Source of the DNA: Chloroflexota bacterium | Lineage (GTDB): Bacteria > Chloroflexota > Limnocylindria > Limnocylindrales > CSP1-4 | Direction of reading: 5' to 3' | Assembly (NCBI GenBank): GCA_005883615.1 | Contig: VBEC01000076.1 | Coordinates: 1-64,000 of the forward strand | DNA: 64,000 bases | Shown: positions 45,229-53,360 of the stretch, piece after piece | Layout: the number at the start of each line of letters is the position of its first letter | How positions within the stretch are numbered: position 1 is the stretch's first letter | Translations under genes and position numbers: made by a program | The notes under the pieces: generated by a model | What the model was told of the DNA's origin: nothing | Seen by the model: the letters and a program-made list of their open reading frames with translations, nothing else | Database searches by the model: none

Positions 45229-46911
45229 GTGACGAGCGACCCGCGCGCCTTCTTCACGCTCGATCTGGGCGCCGCCACCACCGCCGCAGCTCTGGTCGGC
45301 AATGTCCAGGGCAGCTGGCGCCTTCTGGGCAGCCTGGCTCTTCCGGCGACGATCGACCGGGAGGCGATCCTGCAGCTGCTCCTCCGCCGCGTTCGCGAAG
45401 CCGCGCCTGCTGAGATCGTCGCGGAAACCGAGCTTCCCGAGGCGGCCGCTGACGTCGGACGGCTTGTTGCCAGGACGACCCCACCGCCGACCATCGCGGT
45501 GATTGCCGCCACCGACGCGCGGCGCGTATCCCTGGGGACGGTCGCCGACCGGGCCGGCTGGCGGGTACGCGGAGGGAGCCTGGATCGCGGCGATCGGCTC
45601 GACCTGCTCCGAACGGCTCTCGATCCGGCGGTCGAGGCCGTGCTCGTAGGCGCCGCTGACCCGCCGCTCACCGATGAGCGAGCTCGGCTCGAGGATCTTC
45701 AGGCTCTCGCGGATGCCATCACGGAGCGCCGCCCGAACTTGCCCGTGGTGCTGGCGGGATCGGTCGCCGGATCGATCACGGGATCGACCATGGGTTCGGC
45801 CGGCCCTGCGATCCCAGGCCCTGCGGTCCCCGGTGCGTTGGTCGGTGTCCCTGCTCTCGAGGCAGAGAAGCCGGAAGGTGGCGAGCGGCTGTTTGCCCCG
45901 GCGCCGAACACCGGCGACCCGCCGGGCAGTGCCTTGACGGCCTTCTTGCTGGGCATGCGTGCGCGGTCGGACGATGCCCGCCAGGGGGTCGCTCGATCCA
46001 CTTCGTCCCTGGCGGCCGTGACGGACCGGCACGTGGAAACGCTCGAGATCGGTTTCGAAGCCGGGCTGCGGGCCGCCGCCTGGCCCGCCCCCGATGAGCC
46101 AGGTGGAGTTGCGATCCTGTCGGCCGAGAGCGTCGCCGCGGCTCTTTTTCCGGCCGAGGCCGACGAGCAAACCGTTGACGCGGTGCTCGCATGGTCCACC
46201 CTTCCCATCGATCGTACACGGCTGCGAGACCGACTCCGGGAGCTGCGATTGTGGCCGTGGGCCGACGCACAGGGCGATGGGGCTTTACTGCGACTGGCCT
46301 CGGCCCGCGTCGCGGTCGCGCGGCTCATGACTGTGACGCCGGCGGTCTCCGCGCACGCGGCAGCGGACCTCGTCATCGCGGCCGGTGGGGTGTGGTCCGC
46401 CGCGCCCGGTTCGGCTGTGGCGCTGGCCCTGGCCGACGTCAGGCGCCGTCCCGGTGCCTGCCAGATGGCGGTGGACCACGCGCGCCTGCTGGGGCCGCTC
46501 GGCACGATCGAGGACGAGGGAGAGCGCCGACAGCTGCTCGATGACCTGCGGGACGATCTCTTGCTGCCCATCGGGAGCGTCGTGCTGGCACAGGGCGTCA
46601 GGCCGGGTCGGACGGGCGGCCGGGTGGCGGTCCGCTCCAACGGCGACTCAACGGAGCGGGATCTGGTGCCCGGCACGCTGGAGATCGTCGACGTCCCGCC
46701 GGGTCAGCTCGCGCAGGCCGAGTTCGAGTTCCGCGAGCCGGTGCTCGTTGGGACGAGGGGCAAACGCTTCGCGATCGAGGTGAGCGGCGGCCTTGCGGGA
46801 CTGCTCGTCGACCTGCGCGACATCCCCCTGAGGCTGCCTGACCGGGCCGAACGCCGGCGCGATGTTCTGGCCGACTGGCAGCGGCCCTTGTGGCCCGGAA
46901 TAGAACCGTGA
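45229..46911 (+). CDS. MutL/GlmL-like actin-fold ATPase domain protein
   Basis: A 560-residue cytoplasmic protein. The N terminus FFTLDLGAATTAAALVGNVQ has the ASKHA phosphate-1 pattern. The downstream segments TPAVSAHAAADLVIAAGGVW and the following APGSAVALALADVRRRPGAC resemble the glutamate mutase MutL family, which in fermenters accompanies B12-dependent mutases. No mutase subunit is in the window. A Gly/Pro-rich low-complexity stretch lies near residues 180-205. It overlaps the next gene by four bases, so the two form a pair. Family assignment is from memory of Chloroflexota homologues; function here is unknown. Confidence 0.6.
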   Translation: MTSDPRAFFTLDLGAATTAAALVGNVQGSWRLLGSLALPATIDREAILQLLLRRVREAAPAEIVAETELPEAAADVGRLVARTTPPPTIAVIAATDARRVSLGTVADRAGWRVRGGSLDRGDRLDLLRTALDPAVEAVLVGAADPPLTDERARLEDLQALADAITERRPNLPVVLAGSVAGSITGSTMGSAGPAIPGPAVPGALVGVPALEAEKPEGGERLFAPAPNTGDPPGSALTAFLLGMRARSDDARQGVARSTSSLAAVTDRHVETLEIGFEAGLRAAAWPAPDEPGGVAILSAESVAAALFPAEADEQTVDAVLAWSTLPIDRTRLRDRLRELRLWPWADAQGDGALLRLASARVAVARLMTVTPAVSAHAAADLVIAAGGVWSAAPGSAVALALADVRRRPGACQMAVDHARLLGPLGTIEDEGERRQLLDDLRDDLLLPIGSVVLAQGVRPGRTGGRVAVRSNGDSTERDLVPGTLEIVDVPPGQLAQAEFEFREPVLVGTRGKRFAIEVSGGLAGLLVDLRDIPLRLPDRAERRRDVLADWQRPLWPGIEP

Positions 46912-47906
46912 CCGAACCACCCGGAGGCACCGGGGGCAGCCGGGCGCGAAGGGCGCCGGGCGAGGAGGAGGCGGTTGGCTCCTGGTTCGAGCTGGTTGCT
47001 CCTCGGACGCTGGTGGATCGCTCGCCCAGGATCCGTCTGCCGCTGTCGCTCGGCGACGAGGTCTTCGTGGCGGCCGGCGACTCGGTCCAGCCCGGCCTGC
47101 TGCTTGCGGAGCGGCTTCGGCATGCCCACCTCGAGGAACATGGTCGGCGAGGTCAACCCTTCGGCCACGAGAAGCAGATCACCGTGGCCGGGCACGAATG
47201 GTTCATCACGGGCGGCCAGCGTCATCCGCTGGAGTCGCCGGCCACGGGCATCGTGCGTTCAGTCGATCCAACGGCGGGCCTCGCGATCGATGTCTCCGGG
47301 AATGCGCTGCACGGGGTCCTGGCGGTCGGCGGACCCAGCCGCGGCCGGCTGGAGATTGCAACCGGTGCGGATGGAGAACTGCGACCCGCCGCTGTGGACG
47401 TCGGTCGGGCGGGCACGATCCTCGTCGTCGGCTCGCGCGTTGCCGCCGAAACCCTCACCCGCGCTCGAGCGATGGGCGTTCGGGGCGTGATCGTTGGGGC
47501 TCTGTCCGGCAAGGACCAGCGGGACTTCGAGGCCTCAGAACGGCGCCAGAGAGCCAGCGTCCATCATCTCGCTTCGTTCGCGGTCCTCGTGCTCGACGGC
47601 GTTCTCCGCCGGCCGATCTCGTCGCCCGTGATGAAGCTGCTCGAGACCCTCGAGGGGTCCGAAGTGGCGATCGTGGGTGATCCGCCAGCGCTCCTGTTTC
47701 AAGACCCCAAAGGCCGGATCCCCGAGGCTCCGCCCGGTTGGGTGCGTGCACGCAGCGGCCCGATGGCGGGCCGCGAGGGCCACTGGCTCGGCCCGGCCGG
47801 GCAGCGGCGGTTCGGAGCGGCAATGCATCTCGAGGCCGGCTTCGTGCGGTTCGGGGAGGGCGCGCCGACACCCGTGCCGTTGGCCGATCTGGAGCGCCTC
47901 GTCTAG
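46908..47906 (+). CDS. Unknown partner protein of the MutL-like gene
   Basis: A 332-residue protein that I cannot assign. GTG 46908 overlaps the previous stop (GTGA). After a 25-residue disordered leader there is a barrel-sandwich-like part (SPATGIVRSVDPTAGLAIDV to GPSRGRLEIATGADGELRP). An alpha/beta stretch follows (AGTILVVGSRVAAETLTRAR, then AMGVRGVIVGALSGKDQRDF). The end resembles a small KOW/SH3-like barrel (VRARSGPMAGREGHWLGPAG). No membrane helix. The tight pairing suggests a complex with the MutL-like protein. Confidence 0.7.
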   Translation: MTEPPGGTGGSRARRAPGEEEAVGSWFELVAPRTLVDRSPRIRLPLSLGDEVFVAAGDSVQPGLLLAERLRHAHLEEHGRRGQPFGHEKQITVAGHEWFITGGQRHPLESPATGIVRSVDPTAGLAIDVSGNALHGVLAVGGPSRGRLEIATGADGELRPAAVDVGRAGTILVVGSRVAAETLTRARAMGVRGVIVGALSGKDQRDFEASERRQRASVHHLASFAVLVLDGVLRRPISSPVMKLLETLEGSEVAIVGDPPALLFQDPKGRIPEAPPGWVRARSGPMAGREGHWLGPAGQRRFGAAMHLEAGFVRFGEGAPTPVPLADLERLV

Positions 47907-47944
47907 CCGCTCTGCACACGGGCGGAGGCGGCACGGCGTTCGGG

Positions 47945-47950
47945 TACCCT
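47945..47950 (+). promoter_or_regulatory. -10 element (TACCCT) of tsaE, leaderless type
   Basis: TACCCT ends seven bases before the tsaE ATG. The spacing places the transcription start at the A of ATG. No Shine-Dalgarno precedes the gene. Confidence 0.55.
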
Positions 47951-47957
47951 CAGGGTC

Positions 47958-48425
47958 ATGCCCATTGCGCTGGAGCGACAGGTGCGGTCCGAAAACGTCC
48001 AGAGCACCCGTACTCTGGGCGCCGCGTTGGCGGCTGCCGCCCGGCCGGGTGACCTGATCGGCATTGTCGGCGAGCTCGGGGCGGGAAAGACGCAGCTCGC
48101 CAAGGGGTTCGGCGCGGGTCTGGGCATCAACCAGACGATCAACTCCCCGAGCTTCGTCCTGATGGCCGAGTACCGCGGTCGCCTGCCGTTCTTCCATCTG
48201 GATCTGTTCCGCCTTGCCGATGCGACCGAAGCCCTCGCCGGCGGCCTGATCGACGAACGGCAGGCTGAGGGCGTCACGCTGATCGAATGGGCCGAGCGGC
48301 TCGCGGCCGCCCTGCCGAGCTCGCGCCTCGACGTGTTCATCGAGGGCACGGGCGACGAGCCGCGCATCATCCGCCTGGAGGCCCGCGGCCCGGATTACGC
48401 GCGATACCTGGAGGCCCTTCCGTGA
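47958..48425 (+). CDS. tsaE: tRNA t6A biosynthesis ATPase TsaE
   Basis: A 155-residue P-loop ATPase that drives the TsaBDE cycle in N6-threonylcarbamoyl-adenosine synthesis. The Walker A is GELGAGKT (38-45). INSPSFVLMAEYRGRLPFFH, then DLFRLADATEAL and LIEWAERLAAALP are family signatures. It starts the block tsaE-tsaB-rimI-tsaD; its stop overlaps the tsaB start by one base. Confidence 0.95.
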   Translation: MPIALERQVRSENVQSTRTLGAALAAAARPGDLIGIVGELGAGKTQLAKGFGAGLGINQTINSPSFVLMAEYRGRLPFFHLDLFRLADATEALAGGLIDERQAEGVTLIEWAERLAAALPSSRLDVFIEGTGDEPRIIRLEARGPDYARYLEALP

Positions 48426-49147
48426 TGGAGGACGGCAACCGGCCCGGCCCCCCGACTCGCGCGGGCCGAGTCAGCGAGGGGCTCCTCATCGCTCTCGACA
48501 CGGCTACGACGACCGCGGTCGTCGCCCTCGGCGATCAGTCCGGGAGCAGCCGCGCCGAGACGAGTTGGGCGGCAGGCTATCGCCACGGCGAAGAACTACT
48601 GACCCGCATCGACGGCCTGCTCGCGGAACAGGGCGCCGCGGTGGGTGACCTGACGGGCATCATCGTGGGAACCGGACCGGGCGCCTTTACTGGGCTGCGC
48701 GTGGGATTGGCCTCGGCGAAGGGACTGGCGGTAGGCCTCGGGCTGCCACTCGTTGGCGTCCCGACGTCGCTGGCGCTGATGGATGCCGCGAGCCGCGGGC
48801 TGCAAGCCGTCGCATCGCTCGCGTTGCTCGTCCCCGCCGGGCCGTCGGACCGCGTCCTGGTGAGCGACGGGAGCGCCCGTCTCCTGCCCGGCGGGGAAGA
48901 CCCCGACCTCGAAGCGGGAACCCTCTTGCTGGCCGTCGATCTGGCGGGACGTGCTCCCGAACAGTCGATCCGGCTGGGTGAGCGAGCGGTCGACGGCCTG
49001 GGCGCCGCGTTGCTGCGCATGGGAGCGGCGCGGTTGGCCGCCGGAGCGCGAGATGATGTGGGTCAGCTCGTGCCGGAATATGTCACGCTGCCGCGCGGGA
49101 TCAGCCGGCTCAGTGGGGAGGTGGCATGGTCGCGCGGCCGCCAGTGA
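48425..49147 (+). CDS. tsaB: tRNA t6A biosynthesis protein TsaB
   Basis: A 240-residue TsaB, the ASKHA-fold scaffold that dimerises with TsaD. LLIALDTATTTAVVALGDQS and GIIVGTGPGAFTGLRVGLAS (with AKGLAVGLGLPLVGVPTSLA) are diagnostic. A 19-residue Pro/Arg-rich leader precedes the fold; GTG 48422 could also start it. It overlaps rimI by 22 bases. Confidence 0.95.
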   Translation: MEDGNRPGPPTRAGRVSEGLLIALDTATTTAVVALGDQSGSSRAETSWAAGYRHGEELLTRIDGLLAEQGAAVGDLTGIIVGTGPGAFTGLRVGLASAKGLAVGLGLPLVGVPTSLALMDAASRGLQAVASLALLVPAGPSDRVLVSDGSARLLPGGEDPDLEAGTLLLAVDLAGRAPEQSIRLGERAVDGLGAALLRMGAARLAAGARDDVGQLVPEYVTLPRGISRLSGEVAWSRGRQ

Positions 49148-49683
49148 GGCTCGTGATCGAGCCGATGCGCGTGGCCGACCTTTCGGCCGTGCACGATATC
49201 GAGCGGCGCAGCTTCAGCACGCCCTGGCCGCCCCACGCGTATCGCACAGAGATCGAGACGAACCGGCTGGCGACCTACCTCGTGGTGCGTGCCGGGCGCG
49301 TGGTGGTCGGCTATGCCGGCATGTGGCTGATGGCCGACGAAGCGCACATCACGACCTTCGCGGTCGATCCCCTGTGGCGCCGACGCCGCATCGGGGAGCG
49401 GCTGCTTCTTGCCATGCTCGACCTCGCCATCAGCCGCCAAGCGCGGGAGGTGACCCTCGAGGTGCGGCTCTCGAATGTCCCGGCCCGCAGGTTGTACGAG
49501 AAGTACGGCTTCCGCCCGGTGGGGCTGCGGCCGAACTACTACAGCGACAACGGCGAAGACGCCCTGATCATGACCACTGACCAGCTCGAAGGCTCGGCCA
49601 TGGCCGGCCGGTTGGCGGGTCTGCGGGACGCACTCGAGGCCAGTCCGGCGCCTCAATTTCCCGACGACGAGATCGCGACGTGA
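49126..49683 (+). CDS. rimI: Ribosomal-protein-alanine N-acetyltransferase RimI-like
   Basis: A 185-residue GNAT acetyltransferase. The acetyl-CoA loop is RRRRIGERLLLAMLDLA. MRVADLSAVHDIERRSFSTP and LSNVPARRLYEKYGFRPVGL match RimI, which acetylates the N-terminal Ala of S18 or other proteins. ATG 49126 lies inside tsaB; GTG 49144 is an alternative six codons later. A 35-residue tail follows the fold. The location between tsaB and tsaD is the classic position. Confidence 0.92.
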   Translation: MVARPPVRLVIEPMRVADLSAVHDIERRSFSTPWPPHAYRTEIETNRLATYLVVRAGRVVVGYAGMWLMADEAHITTFAVDPLWRRRRIGERLLLAMLDLAISRQAREVTLEVRLSNVPARRLYEKYGFRPVGLRPNYYSDNGEDALIMTTDQLEGSAMAGRLAGLRDALEASPAPQFPDDEIAT

Positions 49684-50777
49684 GCGGCGGCCGGAATGGA
49701 CCTCTGTTGCTCGCCGTCGAGAGCAGCTGCGACGAGACGAGCATCGCCCTGGTCGAGGGAGGCCGGCGAATCCACGCTAACGTGGTCGCCAGCCAGGTCG
49801 CCATGCACGCGGCCGCCGGCGGGATCGTCCCCGAGGTTGCCGCGCGAGCCCACCTGCGCTGGATCGTGCCGGTCCTCGAGGAGGCGTGGTCGGAGGCCGC
49901 CCTCGAGTGGTCGGACGTGGACGGGGTCGCCGTGACCTACGGACCGGGGCTGGCCGGTTCGTTGTTGGTTGGCATCAACTTCGCCAAGGCGCTGGCGTAC
50001 GTCCGCGGCAAGCCGCTGATCGGGGTCAATCACCTGGAGGGTCACGTCTATGCGGCCTGGCTGTCCGCGAGCGAGAGCGCAGCAGATCGGGACGGGAGCG
50101 CCCACGAGGAGCCGGTGTTCCCGCTCGTGGCCCTTGTCGTGTCCGGGGGCCACACCTTCCTCGCGGAGATGCGCGACCACCTGACCTACCGCCTGCTCGG
50201 CCAGACTGTCGACGACGCGGCCGGCGAAGCATTCGACAAGGTTGGCCGGCTTCTGGGGCTGGGTTACCCGGGAGGGCCGGAGATCATGAGGGCGGCCGCA
50301 GGCGCGACCCGTCGGGACATCGTCTTCCCGCGCGCCTGGATGGGCACGTCGTATGACTTCAGCTTCAGCGGCCTCAAGACTGCCGCGCGCCGCATCGTGG
50401 ATGCCGCTCGTGCCGACGAAGGCCTGCCCGCGGACGATCCCAAGGCTCGCCTGTCCCGGGAGACCATCGCTGAGCTGGCGTACGGCTTCCAGGAGTCGGT
50501 GGTGGACGTCCTGGTGACGAAGACGATCCGCGCAGCCGAGGAAACGAGCGCGCGTTCGATCGTGCTCGGCGGCGGCGTTGCCGCGAACCGGGTGCTGCGC
50601 GAACGCCTGGTCGGCGAAGCACAGGCGAGAGGCCTCCCGTGTATCGTCCCGCCGCCCGCGCTGTGCACGGACAATGGCGCGATGATCGGCGCCGCCGGAG
50701 CGTGGCGATTGGCGGCCGGCGATCGAGCAGGCCTGGATCTGGACGCCCGTCCTTCGCTGCCACTGGCGACTCGCTGA
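49680..50777 (+). CDS. tsaD: tRNA N6-threonylcarbamoyl transferase TsaD
   Basis: A 365-residue TsaD, the catalytic subunit that transfers threonylcarbamoyl to A37 of ANN-decoding tRNAs. GTG overlaps rimI (GTGA). LLAVESSCDETSIALVEGGR is the N-terminal signature. Metal-binding histidines are in IGVNHLEGHVYAAWL. VVSGGHTFLAEM, then DDAAGEAFDKVGRLLGLGYP and LGGGVAANRVLRERL complete the ASKHA fold. CTDNGAMIGAAG is near the end. Confidence 0.97.
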   Translation: MSGGRNGPLLLAVESSCDETSIALVEGGRRIHANVVASQVAMHAAAGGIVPEVAARAHLRWIVPVLEEAWSEAALEWSDVDGVAVTYGPGLAGSLLVGINFAKALAYVRGKPLIGVNHLEGHVYAAWLSASESAADRDGSAHEEPVFPLVALVVSGGHTFLAEMRDHLTYRLLGQTVDDAAGEAFDKVGRLLGLGYPGGPEIMRAAAGATRRDIVFPRAWMGTSYDFSFSGLKTAARRIVDAARADEGLPADDPKARLSRETIAELAYGFQESVVDVLVTKTIRAAEETSARSIVLGGGVAANRVLRERLVGEAQARGLPCIVPPPALCTDNGAMIGAAGAWRLAAGDRAGLDLDARPSLPLATR

Positions 50778-50788
50778 GACCTCACCCG

Positions 50789-51745
50789 ATGGACGACCGC
50801 CGACCGGGACACCCGCGGCTCGACCCCGCCGCAGTCCGACGACTGCTGCCGGATGCCGACTTTCGGCCGAGGCACGCGCTGTCGCAGAACTTCCTCGCCG
50901 ACGTCGAAGTCCTCGAACGCATCCTCGACGAGGCCTCGCCCGCGCCCGGCCGCAGAATCCTCGAGATCGGGCCCGGCCTCGGGATCCTGACAGGGGGCCT
51001 GCTCGATGCTGGGACGTCGGTCACGGCGGTCGAGCTCGATTCAAGGCTCGCCGAACGACTCCGGGAACGTTTTGCCGGTCAGTTGCTGGCTGGTGAGGCG
51101 GAGCCCGGAGCGCCTGGCTCGCTGCGACTGATCGAAGGCGATGCGCTCGACCAGGACCTGGTCAGTCTGGTGTCGCCTCCGTACGAGGTGGTTGCGAACC
51201 TGCCCTACCACATCACCAGCCCGATCCTGCATGCCCTGCTCGGCAAAGGTCCGCGGCCGGAGCGCCTCGTCCTGATGGTCCAGCGCGAGGTCGCCGAACG
51301 GATCGCGGCCCGCCCCGGCGAGATGAGCTACCTGTCGGTATTCGTCCAATACCACGCCAGCGCCCGAATCGCATTCCTCGTCCCGCGCGCGGCGTTCGAG
51401 CCACAGCCCGACGTCGAGTCTGCCCTGATCGTCCTGGAGCCGCGGCAGAGCGGTGCGGCCGCCTCGGGGATCCGGGGCGGGCGCCTGGCGGCTTCCGAGG
51501 AGGATGACTTCTGGCGCCTCGTGCAGGCGGCCTTTCGCGAGCGGCGCAAGATGCTCAAGAATGTCCTCGTGCGCCAGCTCCCAGTCGAGCCGGCGAGGCT
51601 CGAATTCGCACTTGTCGAAAACGGCATCGACGGCGATCGGCGGCCGCAGACGCTGTCGGTCGAGGAGTGGCTGGGCCTCTACGGCTCGCTTGGGGCCGTC
51701 GGGCCCGACGTCAGAGGCCGGCGAGCGGAGCACGCCCGAGCGTGA
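50789..51745 (+). CDS. rsmA: 16S rRNA dimethyltransferase RsmA (KsgA)
   Basis: A 318-residue SAM enzyme that dimethylates A1518/A1519 of 16S rRNA. ATG 50789 gives a 25-residue leader before RPRHALSQNFLADVEVLERI. The SAM loop is ILEIGPGLGILTGGLL and the catalytic motif IV is VANLPYHITSPILHALL. FRERRKMLKNVLVRQLP lies in the C-terminal domain. The stop overlaps ispE (GTGA), a common rsmA-ispE linkage. Confidence 0.96.
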   Translation: MDDRRPGHPRLDPAAVRRLLPDADFRPRHALSQNFLADVEVLERILDEASPAPGRRILEIGPGLGILTGGLLDAGTSVTAVELDSRLAERLRERFAGQLLAGEAEPGAPGSLRLIEGDALDQDLVSLVSPPYEVVANLPYHITSPILHALLGKGPRPERLVLMVQREVAERIAARPGEMSYLSVFVQYHASARIAFLVPRAAFEPQPDVESALIVLEPRQSGAAASGIRGGRLAASEEDDFWRLVQAAFRERRKMLKNVLVRQLPVEPARLEFALVENGIDGDRRPQTLSVEEWLGLYGSLGAVGPDVRGRRAEHARA

Positions 51746-52797
51746 CCGATCCCCTTCGGCGCCTCACGCCGGTCGTCCGGCTGGCGCCCGCCAAGCTGAA
51801 CCTCACCCTGGCGGTGGTCGGCATGCGGCCCGACGGCTTTCATGCCCTCCACTCGGTCATGGTCCCCCTGGAGCTCGCCGACCGGCTCAGCTTTGCGCCG
51901 GCCGCGGGTCACCGCGACACGCTGCACCTCTCGGGCCACGATCTGGAGCCGGGCGCCGACAACCTGGTCCTGCGCGCGATCGCCGAGACGCGCGGATCGG
52001 TCGGCGCCGGCTGGTCCGGCGGGTCGGGTCCACCACCCGCGTTGGCAGTCCGACTCGAGAAGGCAATTCCGGTCGCGGCCGGCCTCGGCGGCGGCAGCAG
52101 TGACGCGGCCGCAGCAATCGACGGCGCGCTCGAGGCCTGGGCCGCTGAGCTGCCGGATGCGTCACGCCTTGCCCTGGCGGCTCGCCTCGGCTCCGACGTT
52201 CCGTTCTTCCTGGCCAAGGGAGCGGCGCTGATCGAAGGTCGAGGAGAGCGGGTCACGCCCCTGCGCGGAGTGGTCGATGGCTCCCCGGGAGTGCTGCTCG
52301 CCACCCCGCGGGTCCACCTCGCGACGGCCGACGTCTTTGCCGTCTTTGCCGGTGGCATCCGGCCAGTGGCCGACGGAGCGGCGCGCCTGACATCCGATCA
52401 CCTGGCGGGCGAGCTCGAGTCGGGCCTGACGGTCCGACAGCTGCTCGATCGTGCCGCAGTGCTGGCGTCGGCCAATGACCTGCTCCGCCCGACGGCGGCG
52501 GTCCTGCCCGAGCTGGTCTCTTTCCGCCGCGCATTGGCTCGCGTGCTGGGCCGACCTGTCGGCCAATCGGGCTCGGGTCCCACCTGCTGGGCGCTCTATC
52601 CCTCCCGCGCCGAGGCTGAGTCCGCTGCCCAAACGGCCCGGGCCGCTGTGGACGCGGGCAAGCTGCCTCGTCTGGCTGACGACACACCGTTCATCGCAGC
52701 CACGGCGATCCCCGGCGGGCCCGACGGCGCCGCGGAGGTTCGCACCCGGCCGACGTCCACCCGAACGGTGATGCTCGAGAGGAGGGATACCAGATGA
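51742..52797 (+). CDS. ispE: 4-diphosphocytidyl-2-C-methyl-D-erythritol kinase
   Basis: A 351-residue GHMP kinase of the non-mevalonate isoprenoid pathway. GTG 51742 overlaps the rsmA stop. LAPAKLNLTLAVVGMRPDGF and the GHMP loop PVAAGLGGGSSDAAAAIDGA are complete; the catalytic Asp is in LGSDVPFFLAKGAALIEGRG. GQSGSGPTCWALYPSRAEAE is the third motif. It is longer than the usual 280-310, through loops and a C-terminal tail. The MEP pathway would supply the prenyl synthase at 56,315. Confidence 0.95.
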   Translation: MTDPLRRLTPVVRLAPAKLNLTLAVVGMRPDGFHALHSVMVPLELADRLSFAPAAGHRDTLHLSGHDLEPGADNLVLRAIAETRGSVGAGWSGGSGPPPALAVRLEKAIPVAAGLGGGSSDAAAAIDGALEAWAAELPDASRLALAARLGSDVPFFLAKGAALIEGRGERVTPLRGVVDGSPGVLLATPRVHLATADVFAVFAGGIRPVADGAARLTSDHLAGELESGLTVRQLLDRAAVLASANDLLRPTAAVLPELVSFRRALARVLGRPVGQSGSGPTCWALYPSRAEAESAAQTARAAVDAGKLPRLADDTPFIAATAIPGGPDGAAEVRTRPTSTRTVMLERRDTR

Positions 52798-53177
52798 CTC
52801 GTGACGCGATCTCGACGACGGGTGCGCCTGCTGCCATAGGCCCCTACAGCCAGGCCATCGACACCGGTGGATTCGTGTTCTGCTCCGGGCAGATCGGCAT
52901 CGATCCAGCAACGGGCGAGCTCCTCGAAGGGATCCAGGCACAGGCCGAGCGTGCCTTGCGGAACGTCGCCGTGGTGCTGGATGCGGCCGGCTGCACGATG
53001 GCCGACGTGGTCAAGATGACCCTGCTGCTCGCGGATATGGCGGACTTCGCGGTCGTGAACGAGATTTATGCACGACACATGACGGACCCACCACCGGCAC
53101 GCTCGACGTTTGCCGTCGCGGCGCTTCCGAAGGGTGCCCGGATCGAGATCGAAGGCATCGCCGCGCGGAGCCGCTGA
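52794..53177 (+). CDS. ridA: RidA-family enamine/imine deaminase
   Basis: A 127-residue RidA (YjgF) that hydrolyses reactive enamines from PLP enzymes. PAAIGPYSQAIDTGGFVFCS and GQIGIDPATGELLEGIQAQA open the fold. The conserved Arg is in PPARSTFAVAALPKGARIEI, with Glu in the final strand. ATG overlaps ispE by four bases and follows GAGGAGGGA. Normal length. Confidence 0.96.
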   Translation: MTRDAISTTGAPAAIGPYSQAIDTGGFVFCSGQIGIDPATGELLEGIQAQAERALRNVAVVLDAAGCTMADVVKMTLLLADMADFAVVNEIYARHMTDPPPARSTFAVAALPKGARIEIEGIAARSR

Positions 53178-53196
53178 GCGACGCGCCGAGCATTCT

Positions 53197-53221
53197 GCCC
53201 ATTTGACACTCGCGAATGGGC
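53197..53221 (+). promoter_or_regulatory. Inverted repeat over the glmU promoter
   Basis: GCCCATT (53,197-53,203) and AATGGGC (53,215-53,221) form a perfect 7-base inverted repeat with an 11-base centre that contains the rest of TTGACA. A third half-site-like GCCCAT follows at 53,222. The arrangement is typical of a dimeric repressor operator. Confidence 0.5.
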
Positions 53222-53232
53222 GCCCATACGAT
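53203..53232 (+). promoter_or_regulatory. Promoter upstream of glmU (sigma-70 type)
   Basis: TTGACA (53,203-53,208), an 18-base spacer and TACGAT (53,227-53,232). It starts a transcript near 53,239, about 120 bases before the chosen glmU start. Confidence 0.65.
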
Positions 53233-53360
53233 GCCGCCACCCAACCGATGACAGCCCCTCACACGCCGGACCGCGATTGCGCCGGATCACACCCGATCGA
53301 GCCCATAAATCCGATCGTGCCGATCCACGCGAGCCGCGTCGCAGCCCGGCGTCCGCATTC

